Shown piece after piece: positions 15,505 through 24,078 of a stretch of DNA of 64,000 nucleotides (its first letter is position 1; each line of letters starts with the position of its first letter). Under the pieces are notes generated by a model. The model saw only the letters and a list, made by a program, of their open reading frames with translations. It ran no database searches and was not told where the DNA came from. The position numbers were made by a program, and so were the translations under genes. The stretch spans positions 1-64,000 of the forward strand of contig DATLSH010000035.1 of NCBI GenBank assembly GCA_035534235.1. The letters are read 5' to 3'. Source of the DNA: Bog-473 sp035534235 (lineage in GTDB: Bacteria > Actinomycetota > Acidimicrobiia > Acidimicrobiales > RAAP-2).

Positions 15505-16831
15505 ACCGGTGTCGGCGTCGAACGCCGAATGGTTCGATCGGGCCCAGCAGGTGCTCCCCGGTGGTGTCGACTCACCGGTCCGCTCCTTTGCCTCGGTGGG
15601 CGGGACCCCGTACACGGTGGTCAGCGGCGAAGGTCCTTACGTCGTCGATGCGGAAGGCACCCGTTACATCGACCTCGTGCAGTCCTACGGAGCGGTCCTC
15701 CTTGGGCATGCCCACCCGGTCGTCACCGAGGCGATCACACGGGCGGCCGCTCTGGGGACGACCTTCGGCGCGCCGACTCCCGGCGAGGTCCTTCTGGCCG
15801 AGGCGATCTGTGCGCGTGTGCCCGGATGCGAGCAGGTCCGCCTGGTCTCGTCGGGCACAGAGGCAGCGATGAGCGCCGTGCGCCTGGCCCGGGGGGTGAC
15901 GGGTCGGGACCGGGTGGTCAAGTTCGACGGTTGCTACCACGGTCATTCCGACGGGCTGCTGGCCGGCGGCGGCAGCGGCGTGGCCATGCTCGGGCTTCCC
16001 GGATCGGTCGGTGTCTCCGCCGGAGCGGTGGCGGCCACCGAAGTGGTGCCCTACAACGCGGTGCCCGAGCTCGACGACCGCGTGGCTTGCGTCATCGTGG
16101 AGCCGGTGGCGGCCAACATGAACCTGGTGGCTCCCCAACCGGGCTTCTTGGAGGGCCTCCGTGCCGCATGCAACGCGGCGGGCGCGCTGTTGATCTTCGA
16201 TGAGGTCATCACCGGCTTCCGGATCGGTGCCGGCGGTGCCACGACATGGTCGGGGGTCACGCCCGACCTGTGGTGTTTTGGCAAGGTCATCGGCGGGGGA
16301 TTGCCGGTGGGGGCGTTCGCCGGGCCGCGCGACCTCATGGCGGCCCTGGCACCCGGTGGCCCGGTCTATCAAGCGGGCACCCTGTCGGGGAACCCGTTGG
16401 CCACGGCGGCCGGACTGGCCGTGCTGGCTCACCTGTCCGACACCGATTACGACGCGCTCCACCTCCGGGCGGCCGCCTTCGGGGCGCGCCTGGCGTCTGC
16501 CATCACCGACGGTGGCCTGGCGGTGTCGGTGCCGGTGCTCGGGCCGCTCGTCGGGCTGTTCCTGGACACGCTGGACACGGCCACAGGGCCCGCATTGACG
16601 GCGCCGGTCGACTACGCAACGGCCAAGGTGTGGGCGGGCAATGGAGTGTACGCGCGCTTCTTCCACGCCATGCTCCGGCGGGGTGTGGCGCTGGCCCCCG
16701 GGCCGTACGAGGTCATGTTCCCCGGTATGGCCCACAGCGAGATTGTGCTCCAACAAGTTGTAGAAGCGGCCGGTGAGTCGGCCCATGAGGTGGCCTTCGG
16801 CCGATCACCCGCTGACAACTCCCGTAGCTGA
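15497..16831 (+). CDS. hemL: glutamate-1-semialdehyde 2,1-aminomutase
   Basis: HemL isomerises glutamate-1-semialdehyde to 5-aminolevulinate with PLP, linking HemA to HemB. The signature is complete: LPGGVDSPVRSFASVGGTP, VSSGTEAAMSAVRLARG, KFDGCYHGHSDGLLAGGGSG, FDEVITGFRIGAGGA and the PLP lysine in WCFGKVIGGGLPVGAFAG. Length is 444 residues. The GTG start overlaps the end of hemB by eight bases, so translation is coupled. It closes the early tetrapyrrole operon; no strong terminator is visible behind it. Confidence 0.95.
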   Translation: MAEPVSASNAEWFDRAQQVLPGGVDSPVRSFASVGGTPYTVVSGEGPYVVDAEGTRYIDLVQSYGAVLLGHAHPVVTEAITRAAALGTTFGAPTPGEVLLAEAICARVPGCEQVRLVSSGTEAAMSAVRLARGVTGRDRVVKFDGCYHGHSDGLLAGGGSGVAMLGLPGSVGVSAGAVAATEVVPYNAVPELDDRVACVIVEPVAANMNLVAPQPGFLEGLRAACNAAGALLIFDEVITGFRIGAGGATTWSGVTPDLWCFGKVIGGGLPVGAFAGPRDLMAALAPGGPVYQAGTLSGNPLATAAGLAVLAHLSDTDYDALHLRAAAFGARLASAITDGGLAVSVPVLGPLVGLFLDTLDTATGPALTAPVDYATAKVWAGNGVYARFFHAMLRRGVALAPGPYEVMFPGMAHSEIVLQQVVEAAGESAHEVAFGRSPADNSRS

Positions 16832-16937
16832 CCTGAAAGCGGCCGTGGCGTGTGGTTAGCTGGGAACGGTCGACCGTGAGATCACAGCGGGCGAACTTGC
16901 CACCGGGAAGAGGAGAAGCACGCGTGCAGGCGATTTG

Positions 16938-17927
16938 ATGAGCACTGCCACACTCTCGGGCTCTTCCGACCAGCGGGCGACAGAGAGCCAGTGGGCCGTC
17001 GAGACACACGGACTCACCAAGCGGTTCGGGGAGAACGTCGCCGTGAACGGCGTAGAGCTCCTCATCCCGCGCGGATGTGCGTTCGGCTACCTCGGTCCAA
17101 ATGGTGCGGGAAAGACCACACTGATCCGGGTGCTGCTCGGATTGACCCAGGCGGACGCCGGGACGATGTCCCTGCTCGGTTACTCCGTTCCCCGCCATCG
17201 CGCTGCAGCGTTGGCCCGGGTCGGGGCCATCGTCGATGAGCCCCGATTCCATGGCCACCTGACCGGGAGGCAGAACCTCCGACTGCTCGCGGCCGCACGA
17301 GAGCGGGCCGCGCGGGATCGTATCGATCCATCGCTCGAGCGCGTGGGCATCCTGCACCGCGCCGATGACCGGATATCGACGTACTCCATGGGCATGCGCC
17401 AGCGCCTCGGGGTCGCGGCGTGCCTGATCGGGGATCCGCAGCTGCTGATCCTCGACGAGCCGATGAACGGATTGGATCCGGCCGGCATGCAGGACATGCG
17501 TGAAATGATCCTGTCGCTCGTGGCCGAGGGGCGCACGGTCGTGTTGTCCTCTCATCTTCTGGACGAGGTGGAGCGGACGTGTGACGCCGTGGCCATCGTG
17601 GACCGGGGCAATGTCATCCGCCAAGGGCCGATCTCCGAGCTGTTGGCCGGCGCGTCGCTCGTGCTGGAGGTCGACTGTTCCGATCCCGATCGCGCCAGGG
17701 CGCTCGTTGCCGCCACCGCCATCGGCGCCGCGGACGGGTCCGAGGTCACTGCTGAACCGACGGGACTTGGTTTGACCCTGCCGGCAGGCACAGGGCGCGA
17801 GGTGGTCGCCGAGGTCAACCGCCTGCTCGTCGACGGCGGGATCTCGGTGTACCGGCTCCAGGTGGTCCAAGCCTCGCTCGAGTCGTGGTTCCTCCAGGTC
17901 ACGAGCCGGCTGGGGGAATCGCAATGA
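16938..17927 (+). CDS. ABC transporter ATP-binding protein
   Basis: This is a single nucleotide-binding domain of the drug/antibiotic-exporter (DrrA/CcmA) type: Walker A LGPNGAGKTTLI, the ABC signature as STYSMGMRQRLGVAA (S-M-G-M, a common variant in this group), Walker B LLILDEPMNGLDP and the switch His in SSHLLDEVERT. The C-terminal 90 residues form the domain typical of ABC-2 exporters. It powers the membrane protein encoded by the next gene, whose ATG overlaps this stop. The substrate is unknown. ATG 16938 is preferred over the TTG just before it. Confidence 0.9.
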   Translation: MSTATLSGSSDQRATESQWAVETHGLTKRFGENVAVNGVELLIPRGCAFGYLGPNGAGKTTLIRVLLGLTQADAGTMSLLGYSVPRHRAAALARVGAIVDEPRFHGHLTGRQNLRLLAAARERAARDRIDPSLERVGILHRADDRISTYSMGMRQRLGVAACLIGDPQLLILDEPMNGLDPAGMQDMREMILSLVAEGRTVVLSSHLLDEVERTCDAVAIVDRGNVIRQGPISELLAGASLVLEVDCSDPDRARALVAATAIGAADGSEVTAEPTGLGLTLPAGTGREVVAEVNRLLVDGGISVYRLQVVQASLESWFLQVTSRLGESQ

Positions 17928-19117
17928 CGATCCTGCCCGATGTCAGCTCTTCGGCTCCTGGCCCGGCGACGACCGGTGCGCAACCGGACCATCGGGGATC
18001 GTGGATCCCCTCGGGAGCGATGATCACCACCCGGTTCATGGAGCTGCGTAAGCGTCGCGGCCTCATGATCGCCCTGATGCTGGTGACCGTCGGGATCCCC
18101 ACGGTGTTCCTAGCCATCCGGCTGCTGCTCCATGCCTTTGCGCCCCATACCTACGGGCCTGCAGGCGGCTATGTCATCTACAGCGCGCTGGTCTCGGGCG
18201 TGTTGTACGTCTTCGGCTTCATTGTGGCCGCGACCCTCGGCGCCACCGCCGGATCCGCCGATCTCGGCGAAGGAATGTTCCGACACCTGGTGGTCACCGG
18301 CCGATCGCGCCTGGCGCTGTATTTGGCCCGGATCCCCGCCGGGCTCGCCATCATCGTGCCCCTGGTGGCGGTCGGTTTCACCATTGTCTGCGCCGTGTGT
18401 GTGTTCGCCGCACCGACCACGCTCAGCTACCAAGGTGTGAACGTGCCCATCGGCCTGTCGAGTGCCGGCCTCCAGACCTGGGCCTCCGACCATGCCGACG
18501 AGGTCATCTGCAACTTCGCAATCAGGATCGGACCGTCAACACCAAACGCTTCGACGCTCAATGCGGTGCTCAACAGCGTCCCGTGCGGCAACGGTCCCGG
18601 CAACGGCCCCGGTTCCGGCATCGCCAATGGCCAACCGCAACCCTCCCAGACCCAGATCCGGGGGGCGGCCAGTTTGATCGCCAGGATGAATTATTCCGGC
18701 TACGCCCGCCAGTTCCTCTACCCGTCGAACTCGCTGATGATCAAGAGTGGGCTTTGGCTCGAACTCGAGGCGGTCATCGGGTTCATCGTCGGGTTGGGTC
18801 TCGGTTCGCTCATCGGGCAGCGGACAGTGGCAGTGATCATGATGATCGTGCTTGAGGTCGTCCTGACCCCCATCCTCTCCCGAGCGCGCATCCCCCATCT
18901 GTCGAACCTGCAGCGTGCGGTGGTCGGCCTGGCCACGGCTCACCTGAGCCCGGGCGGACTCCCCGTGTTCGGGGGCGGGGGTGGCGGGCCGGGCGGCGAC
19001 GGGGGCAATGCCGGGCTGCTTCCAGAGTCCACCACGGTGGCCGTCTGCGTCATCGTCGCCTGGCTGGTGGGCTGGACCATCCTCGGCGCGTGGCGGATGA
19101 TCACCCGGGACGCGTGA
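17924..19117 (+). CDS. ABC-2 type membrane permease
   Basis: The 397-residue protein has hydrophobic helices near the N-terminus (after ITTRFMELRKRRGLMIALML), two or three between about residues 80 and 160, and three more in the C-terminal half. A long extracytoplasmic loop (about residues 160-260) is rich in Asn, Pro and Gly. It is not closely recognisable as a named exporter. The ATG at 17924 overlaps the ATPase stop (ATGA), so the pair is one export system. It ends just before a bidirectional hairpin. Confidence 0.75.
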   Translation: MTILPDVSSSAPGPATTGAQPDHRGSWIPSGAMITTRFMELRKRRGLMIALMLVTVGIPTVFLAIRLLLHAFAPHTYGPAGGYVIYSALVSGVLYVFGFIVAATLGATAGSADLGEGMFRHLVVTGRSRLALYLARIPAGLAIIVPLVAVGFTIVCAVCVFAAPTTLSYQGVNVPIGLSSAGLQTWASDHADEVICNFAIRIGPSTPNASTLNAVLNSVPCGNGPGNGPGSGIANGQPQPSQTQIRGAASLIARMNYSGYARQFLYPSNSLMIKSGLWLELEAVIGFIVGLGLGSLIGQRTVAVIMMIVLEVVLTPILSRARIPHLSNLQRAVVGLATAHLSPGGLPVFGGGGGGPGGDGGNAGLLPESTTVAVCVIVAWLVGWTILGAWRMITRDA

Positions 19118-19146
19118 GGATCACGGCGGCCCGACCAACTAATGGG

Positions 19147-19166
19147 GCGCCGCCCGGAGGCGGCGC
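19147..19166. terminator. bidirectional hairpin between convergent genes
   Basis: GCGCCGCC-CGGA-GGCGGCGC has perfect 8-bp arms and a four-base loop. It sits between the ABC permease stop at 19117 and the convergent L,D-transpeptidase stop at 19167, so it can end transcription from both sides. Confidence 0.75.
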
Positions 19167-20162
19167 TCAATACGACCGAATGACGGAGTCAGGTCCCATG
19201 ACGATGACCGGGTGCAGGGCGGGGTTCAGCCACCTGAGCACTTCAGTGAGGTCGGACAGCGGGAGCGACACGCAGCCCTGGGTGAATCCGCCGATGGTGG
19301 CATGGAGGAAGATGGCTGACCCGATGGGACCTGTCGATGGTGTGTTGAAGTTGATCACAGCCATGGAGGGGTAGGCGTTTCCTTCCGTCCACAGTGCTTC
19401 CGAAGCGCCGGCGAACGGCGGGTTCGTCCCGCAGGCGACGTGCTGGAAAGTGTTGTAGGTCGGGCTGGCTGCGTCTTCGTCCCACCAGTCGCCGCACACC
19501 AGCTGGTGATAGGGGAACTGCGTTCCTGGGCCCGGATTGACGCCGTACATGGTGGGGCCAATGGCGTAAATGCCCTCGGGCGTGGCCCCGTCACCCTCGC
19601 TGCGCTGGGGCCCGGGGATCCAGCCGTTCACGCCATTGACGGCGGGCATGGAGTTGAACACCTGGTACCAACCGCTGCCGTCGTTCTGGAAAGTAGAGAT
19701 GGTGGCCATGGTGCTGCCGGAGTTCGCGGCATCGACGGTGATCACCTGCCGCGCGCCGCCGGTGTCCGAGAGCTGGTCGACCAGCAAGGGGCTGACATCG
19801 GCCGTCGCCGACCCGTGGAACGCGGCGTCACCGAAACTGAAGACGCCGCCATCGGAAGCGACCAACCAGTAGCCGGCGCCGGTGGGGGTCGCGGCCAGGC
19901 CGACGATGGGGGCATTGAGTGCCTGTCCACCCATCGACCCGAACGACTGCGCGTCACCGAAGGAGTAGACGCTCCCTTTGGCCGTCGCCACCCAGTACCC
20001 GCCTCCGTCCGCAGTGCGTACCAGGGCGATGGCGTGATCGGTCGTTGAGGGCACCGCAGTCGCTCCGGCGGGCCGGGCAATTGAGGGTTGCCCGCCCGTG
20101 AGGAGCAGGACGATGACCAAACTCCACACAAGCCGCAGTGGCATTGGTACTTTCCGGGTCAA
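19167..20162 (-). CDS. secreted L,D-transpeptidase-like protein with FGDA repeats
   Basis: A signal peptide (TRK-rich start, hydrophobic 9-24) is followed by two tandem units of about 45 residues: GGGYWVATAKGSVYSFGDA and GAGYWLVASDGGVFSFGDA. The C-terminal half is a YkuD-like catalytic domain of the COG3786 type with His287 and Cys297 in FLHATIGGFTQGCVSLP. L,D-transpeptidases form 3-3 peptidoglycan cross-links or attach proteins to the wall; this one acts outside the membrane. The TTG at 20162 lies six bases after a TAATCT box; an ATG at 20144 is the alternative start. Confidence 0.75.
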   Translation of the reverse strand: MTRKVPMPLRLVWSLVIVLLLTGGQPSIARPAGATAVPSTTDHAIALVRTADGGGYWVATAKGSVYSFGDAQSFGSMGGQALNAPIVGLAATPTGAGYWLVASDGGVFSFGDAAFHGSATADVSPLLVDQLSDTGGARQVITVDAANSGSTMATISTFQNDGSGWYQVFNSMPAVNGVNGWIPGPQRSEGDGATPEGIYAIGPTMYGVNPGPGTQFPYHQLVCGDWWDEDAASPTYNTFQHVACGTNPPFAGASEALWTEGNAYPSMAVINFNTPSTGPIGSAIFLHATIGGFTQGCVSLPLSDLTEVLRWLNPALHPVIVMGPDSVIRSY

Positions 20163-20168
20163 GGCTCC

Positions 20169-20174
20169 AGATTA
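20169..20174 (-). promoter_or_regulatory. -10 box TAATCT of the L,D-transpeptidase gene
   Basis: TAATCT on the minus strand ends six bases before TTG 20162. Transcription would then begin at or next to the start codon. No Shine-Dalgarno precedes it. Confidence 0.4.
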
Positions 20175-20200
20175 GAGAGCGACCGATGAACGGCCGCCGA

Positions 20201-20206
20201 TACGCT
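20201..20206 (+). promoter_or_regulatory. -10 box TACGCT of the phosphotransferase gene
   Basis: TACGCT, the same hexamer as at 5783, ends five bases before GTG 20212 and eight before GTG 20215. No ribosome-binding site is visible, so a leaderless mRNA is likely. Confidence 0.4.
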
Positions 20207-20211
20207 GGCAC

Positions 20212-20976
20212 GTGGTGGAACTCCTCGCACAAGGGCGTATGGCAGAGGTGTTCGCCTACGGCGAGGGGCGAGTGGTCAAGCTCGATCGGCCTGAGTGGAG
20301 TGGGGTCTCGGCCTTCGAGTCCGACGTCATCACGAAGGCCGCCGAGGCCGGCCTGCCCGTGGCCCGCTCGCACGGCGTGGTGACCATTGACGATCGGTGC
20401 GGCGTGGTCCTCGACAGGATTCATGGTCGGGAACTGACAGGGGAACTGTTGGACGCAGGGGACGCCGAAGTGGCCCTCCTGGCTGCCCGCTTCGTCGACC
20501 TGCAGATGTCGATCAATCGAACCCACATTGCGGGCCTGCCCGACTTGGTCAGCCGCCTGGCTGGGGAGTTGGCGCACAGTGGGTTGGCGGCCGGTGTGCT
20601 CGGTCAGCTCACGGGCGATCTGGCCGCGCTCAATGATGGCCGGCGCGGCGTGTGCCACTTCGACTTCCACCCCGGCAACGTCATGGTCAGCGGGGACGAG
20701 TGGGTGGTCATCGACTGGCTCGGCGTGGCCAGCGGACCGCCGGCGGCGGATCTGGCCCGCACGCTGGTGTTGTGCGGTCAGTGGACCGATCCCCCGATCA
20801 AGACATTCATGGAGGAGGTGCGGCGCCTGGGCCTGTCACGGCACGGCATCGACGACCACACCTGTGATTCCTGGGTTCGGGTCCTGGCCGGGGCGCGGCT
20901 GGCCGAGGGCTTCGGCGGGGAGTTCTCGGCCTGGTTGCACCGTGTGGCCGAGGGGGAAGTTCGCCTCTTCGCCTGA
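20212..20976 (+). CDS. APH-family phosphotransferase
   Basis: This is a small-molecule kinase fold of the aminoglycoside/choline kinase type. The catalytic loop is HFDFHPGNVMVSGDEW with the expected Asp, followed by the metal-binding VVIDWLG (D in place of the DFG-like Asp) and the family-typical PPAADLART. An N-terminal lobe with VFAYGEGRVVKLDR supplies the ATP-anchoring Lys. The 254-residue length suits a kinase of small metabolites; I cannot say whether the target is an antibiotic or a metabolite. It converges with the reductase gene, leaving only four bases between stops. Confidence 0.75.
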   Translation: MVELLAQGRMAEVFAYGEGRVVKLDRPEWSGVSAFESDVITKAAEAGLPVARSHGVVTIDDRCGVVLDRIHGRELTGELLDAGDAEVALLAARFVDLQMSINRTHIAGLPDLVSRLAGELAHSGLAAGVLGQLTGDLAALNDGRRGVCHFDFHPGNVMVSGDEWVVIDWLGVASGPPAADLARTLVLCGQWTDPPIKTFMEEVRRLGLSRHGIDDHTCDSWVRVLAGARLAEGFGGEFSAWLHRVAEGEVRLFA

Positions 20977-20980
20977 GTCG

Positions 20981-22459
20981 TCAGGCGACGGCGAGCTCGC
21001 GCTGGGGGGGACGGTCGGGCAGGAGGCGGGACACCAGCTCCATGGCCCGGAAGCCGATTTCGGCCGGACCGGCGGCATCGGGCCGCATGAGGTTGGCCAT
21101 GATGCGCAGCAACTGGCTCATGAGGAACTCCGAGCGCATGCCGAGACCCACGCAGACCTTCATCGCCTCAGGGTTGGAGATCATGTGGACAAAGGCGCGG
21201 GCCACCTTGAAATACGGACCGTAGGCGGCGATCAGTTGGCGGTCATAGTCGGCCAGCGCATCGGGGAATTGACCGGCCAGCGCCTGTCCCAGCGCGGCCG
21301 CGGCCAGGCGACCGGTTTCGTAGCCGTAGGCGATGCCCTCGCCGTTGAAGGGGTTGATGGCCCCGGCGGCGTCCCCAACCACCATGACGTTGCCGCCCGC
21401 CCGGGGCCCGACCGAGAGGCCCATGGGGAGCTTGCCCCCGGTCGGAGGGCCGAGACAGGTCTCGGGTCCCAGGCCCCAGGATTTAGGAGCCCAGTCGACG
21501 AAGGCGTCCATGAGGTGAGACGTGTTGACGCCCTTCCACCTGCGGTCGGTGGAGAGCAGCCCGACGCCCACGTTGACCCGGCCGTCGCCCATGGGGAAGA
21601 TCCAGCCGTAGCCGGGGACCATGTTGCCCTCGGCGTCGCGGATGTCCAGGTGCGACTCTATGAATGGGTCATCGTGGCGATCCGAGGTGTAGTAGCCGCG
21701 CAAGGCCATGCCCATCGGGAGGTCACGGCGGCGGTTCGTGCCGAGCATGCGTCCCAGGCGGGAGTTGGCTCCATCGGCGACCACGACGTAGCGGGCCTTG
21801 ATCTCCCGCATCGCGCCGGCGTCCTTGTCCTTGACCGTGACCCCGGAGAGGAAGGGCAAGGTCGCCGAAGAGGGGGCCGCCCCGTCCAGGACCGGTCCCA
21901 CCACCTCGGTGCCGGCCAGAAGGGTGGCTCCTGACTTGACCGCCAGGTCGGCCACCAGGCCGTCGAGGTCGTGGCGGGTGATGGTGTAGCCGTAGCCAGG
22001 GAAGTTGGGGTGCTCGGGCCACGGCATCTCAATGGACTGACCGAACCCGTAGGCCCGTAGGCCGCCGTACTTGTGTGACCCGGCCAGGGCATCTTCGAGG
22101 CCCATGTCGGCCAGTTGGCGCACGGCCCGGGGCGTGAGCCCGTCGCCGCAGGTCTTGACCCGTGGGAAGTGCTTCTTCTCCACCACGACCACGTCCCAAC
22201 CGGCGTCGGCCAGCCAGTAAGCACAGGACGATCCGGCCGGCCCGCCACCGACCACCACCACATCGTGGACCTTGTCGCCGCGTGGAGCCGGGGCGGGTCG
22301 CTTCGTCGGTACCGGGCGCTTCGCCGTCGACACCGGGGCCTTGGCGGGAGCCCGGGTGGTCTTGGACACGGTCTTGGACGGTGCCTTGGACGGTGCCTTG
22401 GCGGGTGTGGCCGGGGTGGCCGGGTCACCCGGAGAAGGGGTCGCTTTGCGTGGCGGCAC
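20981..22459 (-). CDS. geranylgeranyl/menaquinone side-chain reductase family protein
   Basis: This FAD-dependent reductase saturates polyprenyl double bonds; relatives such as mycobacterial MenJ act on menaquinone. From GTG 22459 it has 492 residues. The first 60 are a Pro/Ala/Lys/Ser-rich linker with repeats like KAPSKAPSK, absent from most relatives. Next come the FAD Rossmann motif VVVVGGGPAGSSCAYWLADA, KTCGDGLTPRAV, GYTITRHDLD and the second FAD motif VMVVGDAAGAINPFNGEG. It lies divergent to nuoA, which suggests it tailors the quinone that complex I reduces. The start is set by a TACGAT box six bases upstream. Confidence 0.82.
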   Translation of the reverse strand: MPPRKATPSPGDPATPATPAKAPSKAPSKTVSKTTRAPAKAPVSTAKRPVPTKRPAPAPRGDKVHDVVVVGGGPAGSSCAYWLADAGWDVVVVEKKHFPRVKTCGDGLTPRAVRQLADMGLEDALAGSHKYGGLRAYGFGQSIEMPWPEHPNFPGYGYTITRHDLDGLVADLAVKSGATLLAGTEVVGPVLDGAAPSSATLPFLSGVTVKDKDAGAMREIKARYVVVADGANSRLGRMLGTNRRRDLPMGMALRGYYTSDRHDDPFIESHLDIRDAEGNMVPGYGWIFPMGDGRVNVGVGLLSTDRRWKGVNTSHLMDAFVDWAPKSWGLGPETCLGPPTGGKLPMGLSVGPRAGGNVMVVGDAAGAINPFNGEGIAYGYETGRLAAAALGQALAGQFPDALADYDRQLIAAYGPYFKVARAFVHMISNPEAMKVCVGLGMRSEFLMSQLLRIMANLMRPDAAGPAEIGFRAMELVSRLLPDRPPQRELAVA

Positions 22460-22465
22460 CGTTGC

Positions 22466-22471
22466 ATCGTA
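22466..22471 (-). promoter_or_regulatory. -10 box TACGAT of the reductase gene
   Basis: On the minus strand TACGAT ends six bases before GTG 22459. It shares an 87-bp divergent region with nuoA. Confidence 0.4.
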
Positions 22472-22546
22472 GGTCCACCCCAGGGCCCCCGGACCAGCCT
22501 GGCGGATGTGCCTGGGGAAAGGGTCGCATGGTAGAAACAGGAGACC

Positions 22547-22999
22547 GTGGACCAGTACCTCCCGATCCTCCTCCTTGGGCTGCTCGGCCTGGCCTTCACC
22601 GTGTTCTCGCTCGTCTCGTCGGCCCTGCTGGCACCCAGGAAGAAGCCTTCGATGGCCAAGCTCTCCCCCTACGAGTGCGGGATCGTCCCCAACCGGGAGC
22701 CGCCGCAGCGCTTTCCCGTGCGCTTCTACCTGGTTTCGATGATCTTCATCATCTTCGACATCGAGATCGTGTTCCTCTACCCGTGGGCGGTCGTGTTCCA
22801 CCAGGTCGCCACCTTCGGGCTGGTTGAGGTGGTTGTCTTCGCCGCCGTGGTCTTCGTCTCCTTCCTCTACCTGATCTCCAACGGCGCCCTGACCTGGGGC
22901 CCCCCCAAGACCCTGCAGTCAGGCATGCCCGCTCGCACGTCGGAGTCGACCATCTCCCGTATCAGCGCAGCCCGCACAGACCCCGGCGAGGCAGCCTGA
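22547..22999 (+). CDS. nuoA: NADH-quinone oxidoreductase subunit A
   Basis: NuoA is one of the membrane subunits next to the quinone site of complex I. Three transmembrane helices are visible (about residues 5-26, 60-85, 90-113), with the signature LSPYECGIVP between the first two, carrying the Cys of the quinone-access loop. The C-terminal tail of about 35 polar residues is longer than in most species. The GTG start has CAGGAG three to four bases upstream. It is the first gene of the 14-gene nuo operon. Confidence 0.93.
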   Translation: MDQYLPILLLGLLGLAFTVFSLVSSALLAPRKKPSMAKLSPYECGIVPNREPPQRFPVRFYLVSMIFIIFDIEIVFLYPWAVVFHQVATFGLVEVVVFAAVVFVSFLYLISNGALTWGPPKTLQSGMPARTSESTISRISAARTDPGEAA

Positions 23000-23002
23000 G
23001 CC

Positions 23003-23563
23003 ATGGGGTTCGAGGACCTGCAGCATAATTTCTTGACCGGGAGGATTGAGGACCTGGTCAAGTGGGCGCGCCGCAACAGCGTGTGGCCGGCCACCTTCGG
23101 ACTGGCCTGCTGCGCCATTGAGATGATGTCGGTGGGCGCGGCCGACTACGACATCAGCCGCCTGGGCATGGAGGTCTTCCGGGCCTCGCCGAGGCAGGCC
23201 GACCTGATGGTGGTGGCCGGGCGGGTCTCCCAGAAGATGGCCCCCGTCCTCCGGCAGGTCTACGACCAGATGATGGAGCCCAAGTGGGTCATCTCCATGG
23301 GCGTGTGCGCCAGCACGGGAGGGATGTTCAACAACTACGCCATCGTCCAGGGAGTGGACCAGATCGTGCCCGTCGACGTGTACGCGCCGGGTTGCCCGCC
23401 GTCACCCGAGACGCTGCTGCACGCCATCCTGACCCTGCACGAGAAGATCCGCACCGGCGAGATCACCCGCCGCCCGGGGAGCAGCATCCCGGCCGGCGAG
23501 CAGGCAACGGGTGGCTGGGTGCCGACGGTGCCCGACGCGGTGCGGGTGGCCACGCCAAGGTGA
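23003..23563 (+). CDS. nuoB: NADH-quinone oxidoreductase subunit B
   Basis: NuoB holds the terminal N2 [4Fe-4S] cluster that passes electrons to menaquinone. The ligand pattern is present: tandem Cys in FGLACCAIEMMS, Cys in GVCASTGGMF and Cys in VYAPGCPPSPETLL. Length is 186 residues with a short Gly/Arg tail. It begins three bases after nuoA and its stop overlaps the GTG of nuoC. Confidence 0.97.
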   Translation: MGFEDLQHNFLTGRIEDLVKWARRNSVWPATFGLACCAIEMMSVGAADYDISRLGMEVFRASPRQADLMVVAGRVSQKMAPVLRQVYDQMMEPKWVISMGVCASTGGMFNNYAIVQGVDQIVPVDVYAPGCPPSPETLLHAILTLHEKIRTGEITRRPGSSIPAGEQATGGWVPTVPDAVRVATPR

Positions 23564-24078
23564 GCAGCCCGAGTTCGGCTGGTGCTTTGGCGACGGCCAC
23601 CAGCGTCCTGCCCGAGGTGCCCCGATTGCCCGACCGCCTGGTAGACCAGCTCGCCTTCCCGGGGCGGGACACCTACCAGCGCATGGTGGCGGCATTCCGC
23701 GACGCCGGCTTCGAGTCGTGTGCCGACCTGTGCGCCGTCGACTACCTGACCCACCCTGGTCGGTCGCTGCCAGCTGGGGTCACGGCGGAGCGCTTCGAAG
23801 TCGTGGTCAATCTGCTGTCGCTCAGCATGCGCCAGCGGGTGCGGATCCGGGTCCAGGTGCCCGAGTCGGATCCGGTTCTCGACAGCTTGGTCGACATCTA
23901 CCCCGGGACCGACTCCATGGAACGCGAGGCCTTCGACATGGTGGGGATCATCTTCACCGGTCATCCCGACCTGACCCGCATCCTGATGCCCGAAGAGTGG
24001 GAGGGTCACCCTTTGCGCAAGGACTACGGCGTGGGTCGGGTGCCGGTGCAGTTCAAGGAAGCACCGGGACCGCGATGA
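23560..24078 (+). CDS. nuoC: NADH-quinone oxidoreductase subunit C
   Basis: NuoC is a hydrophilic connecting subunit without cofactors. The diagnostic stretch is DIYPGTDSMEREAFDMVGI followed by HPDLTRILMPEEWEGHPLRKDY. From GTG 23560 it has 172 residues and an Ala/Ser-rich start. It is separate from nuoD, unlike the fused nuoCD of enterobacteria. Both ends overlap neighbours by four bases. Confidence 0.95.
   Translation: MSSPSSAGALATATSVLPEVPRLPDRLVDQLAFPGRDTYQRMVAAFRDAGFESCADLCAVDYLTHPGRSLPAGVTAERFEVVVNLLSLSMRQRVRIRVQVPESDPVLDSLVDIYPGTDSMEREAFDMVGIIFTGHPDLTRILMPEEWEGHPLRKDYGVGRVPVQFKEAPGPR

Noticed and set aside
16832..16937. GGTCGACC palindrome near 16868 as an operator
   Set aside because: Short, GC-rich and not aligned with a promoter; likely chance.
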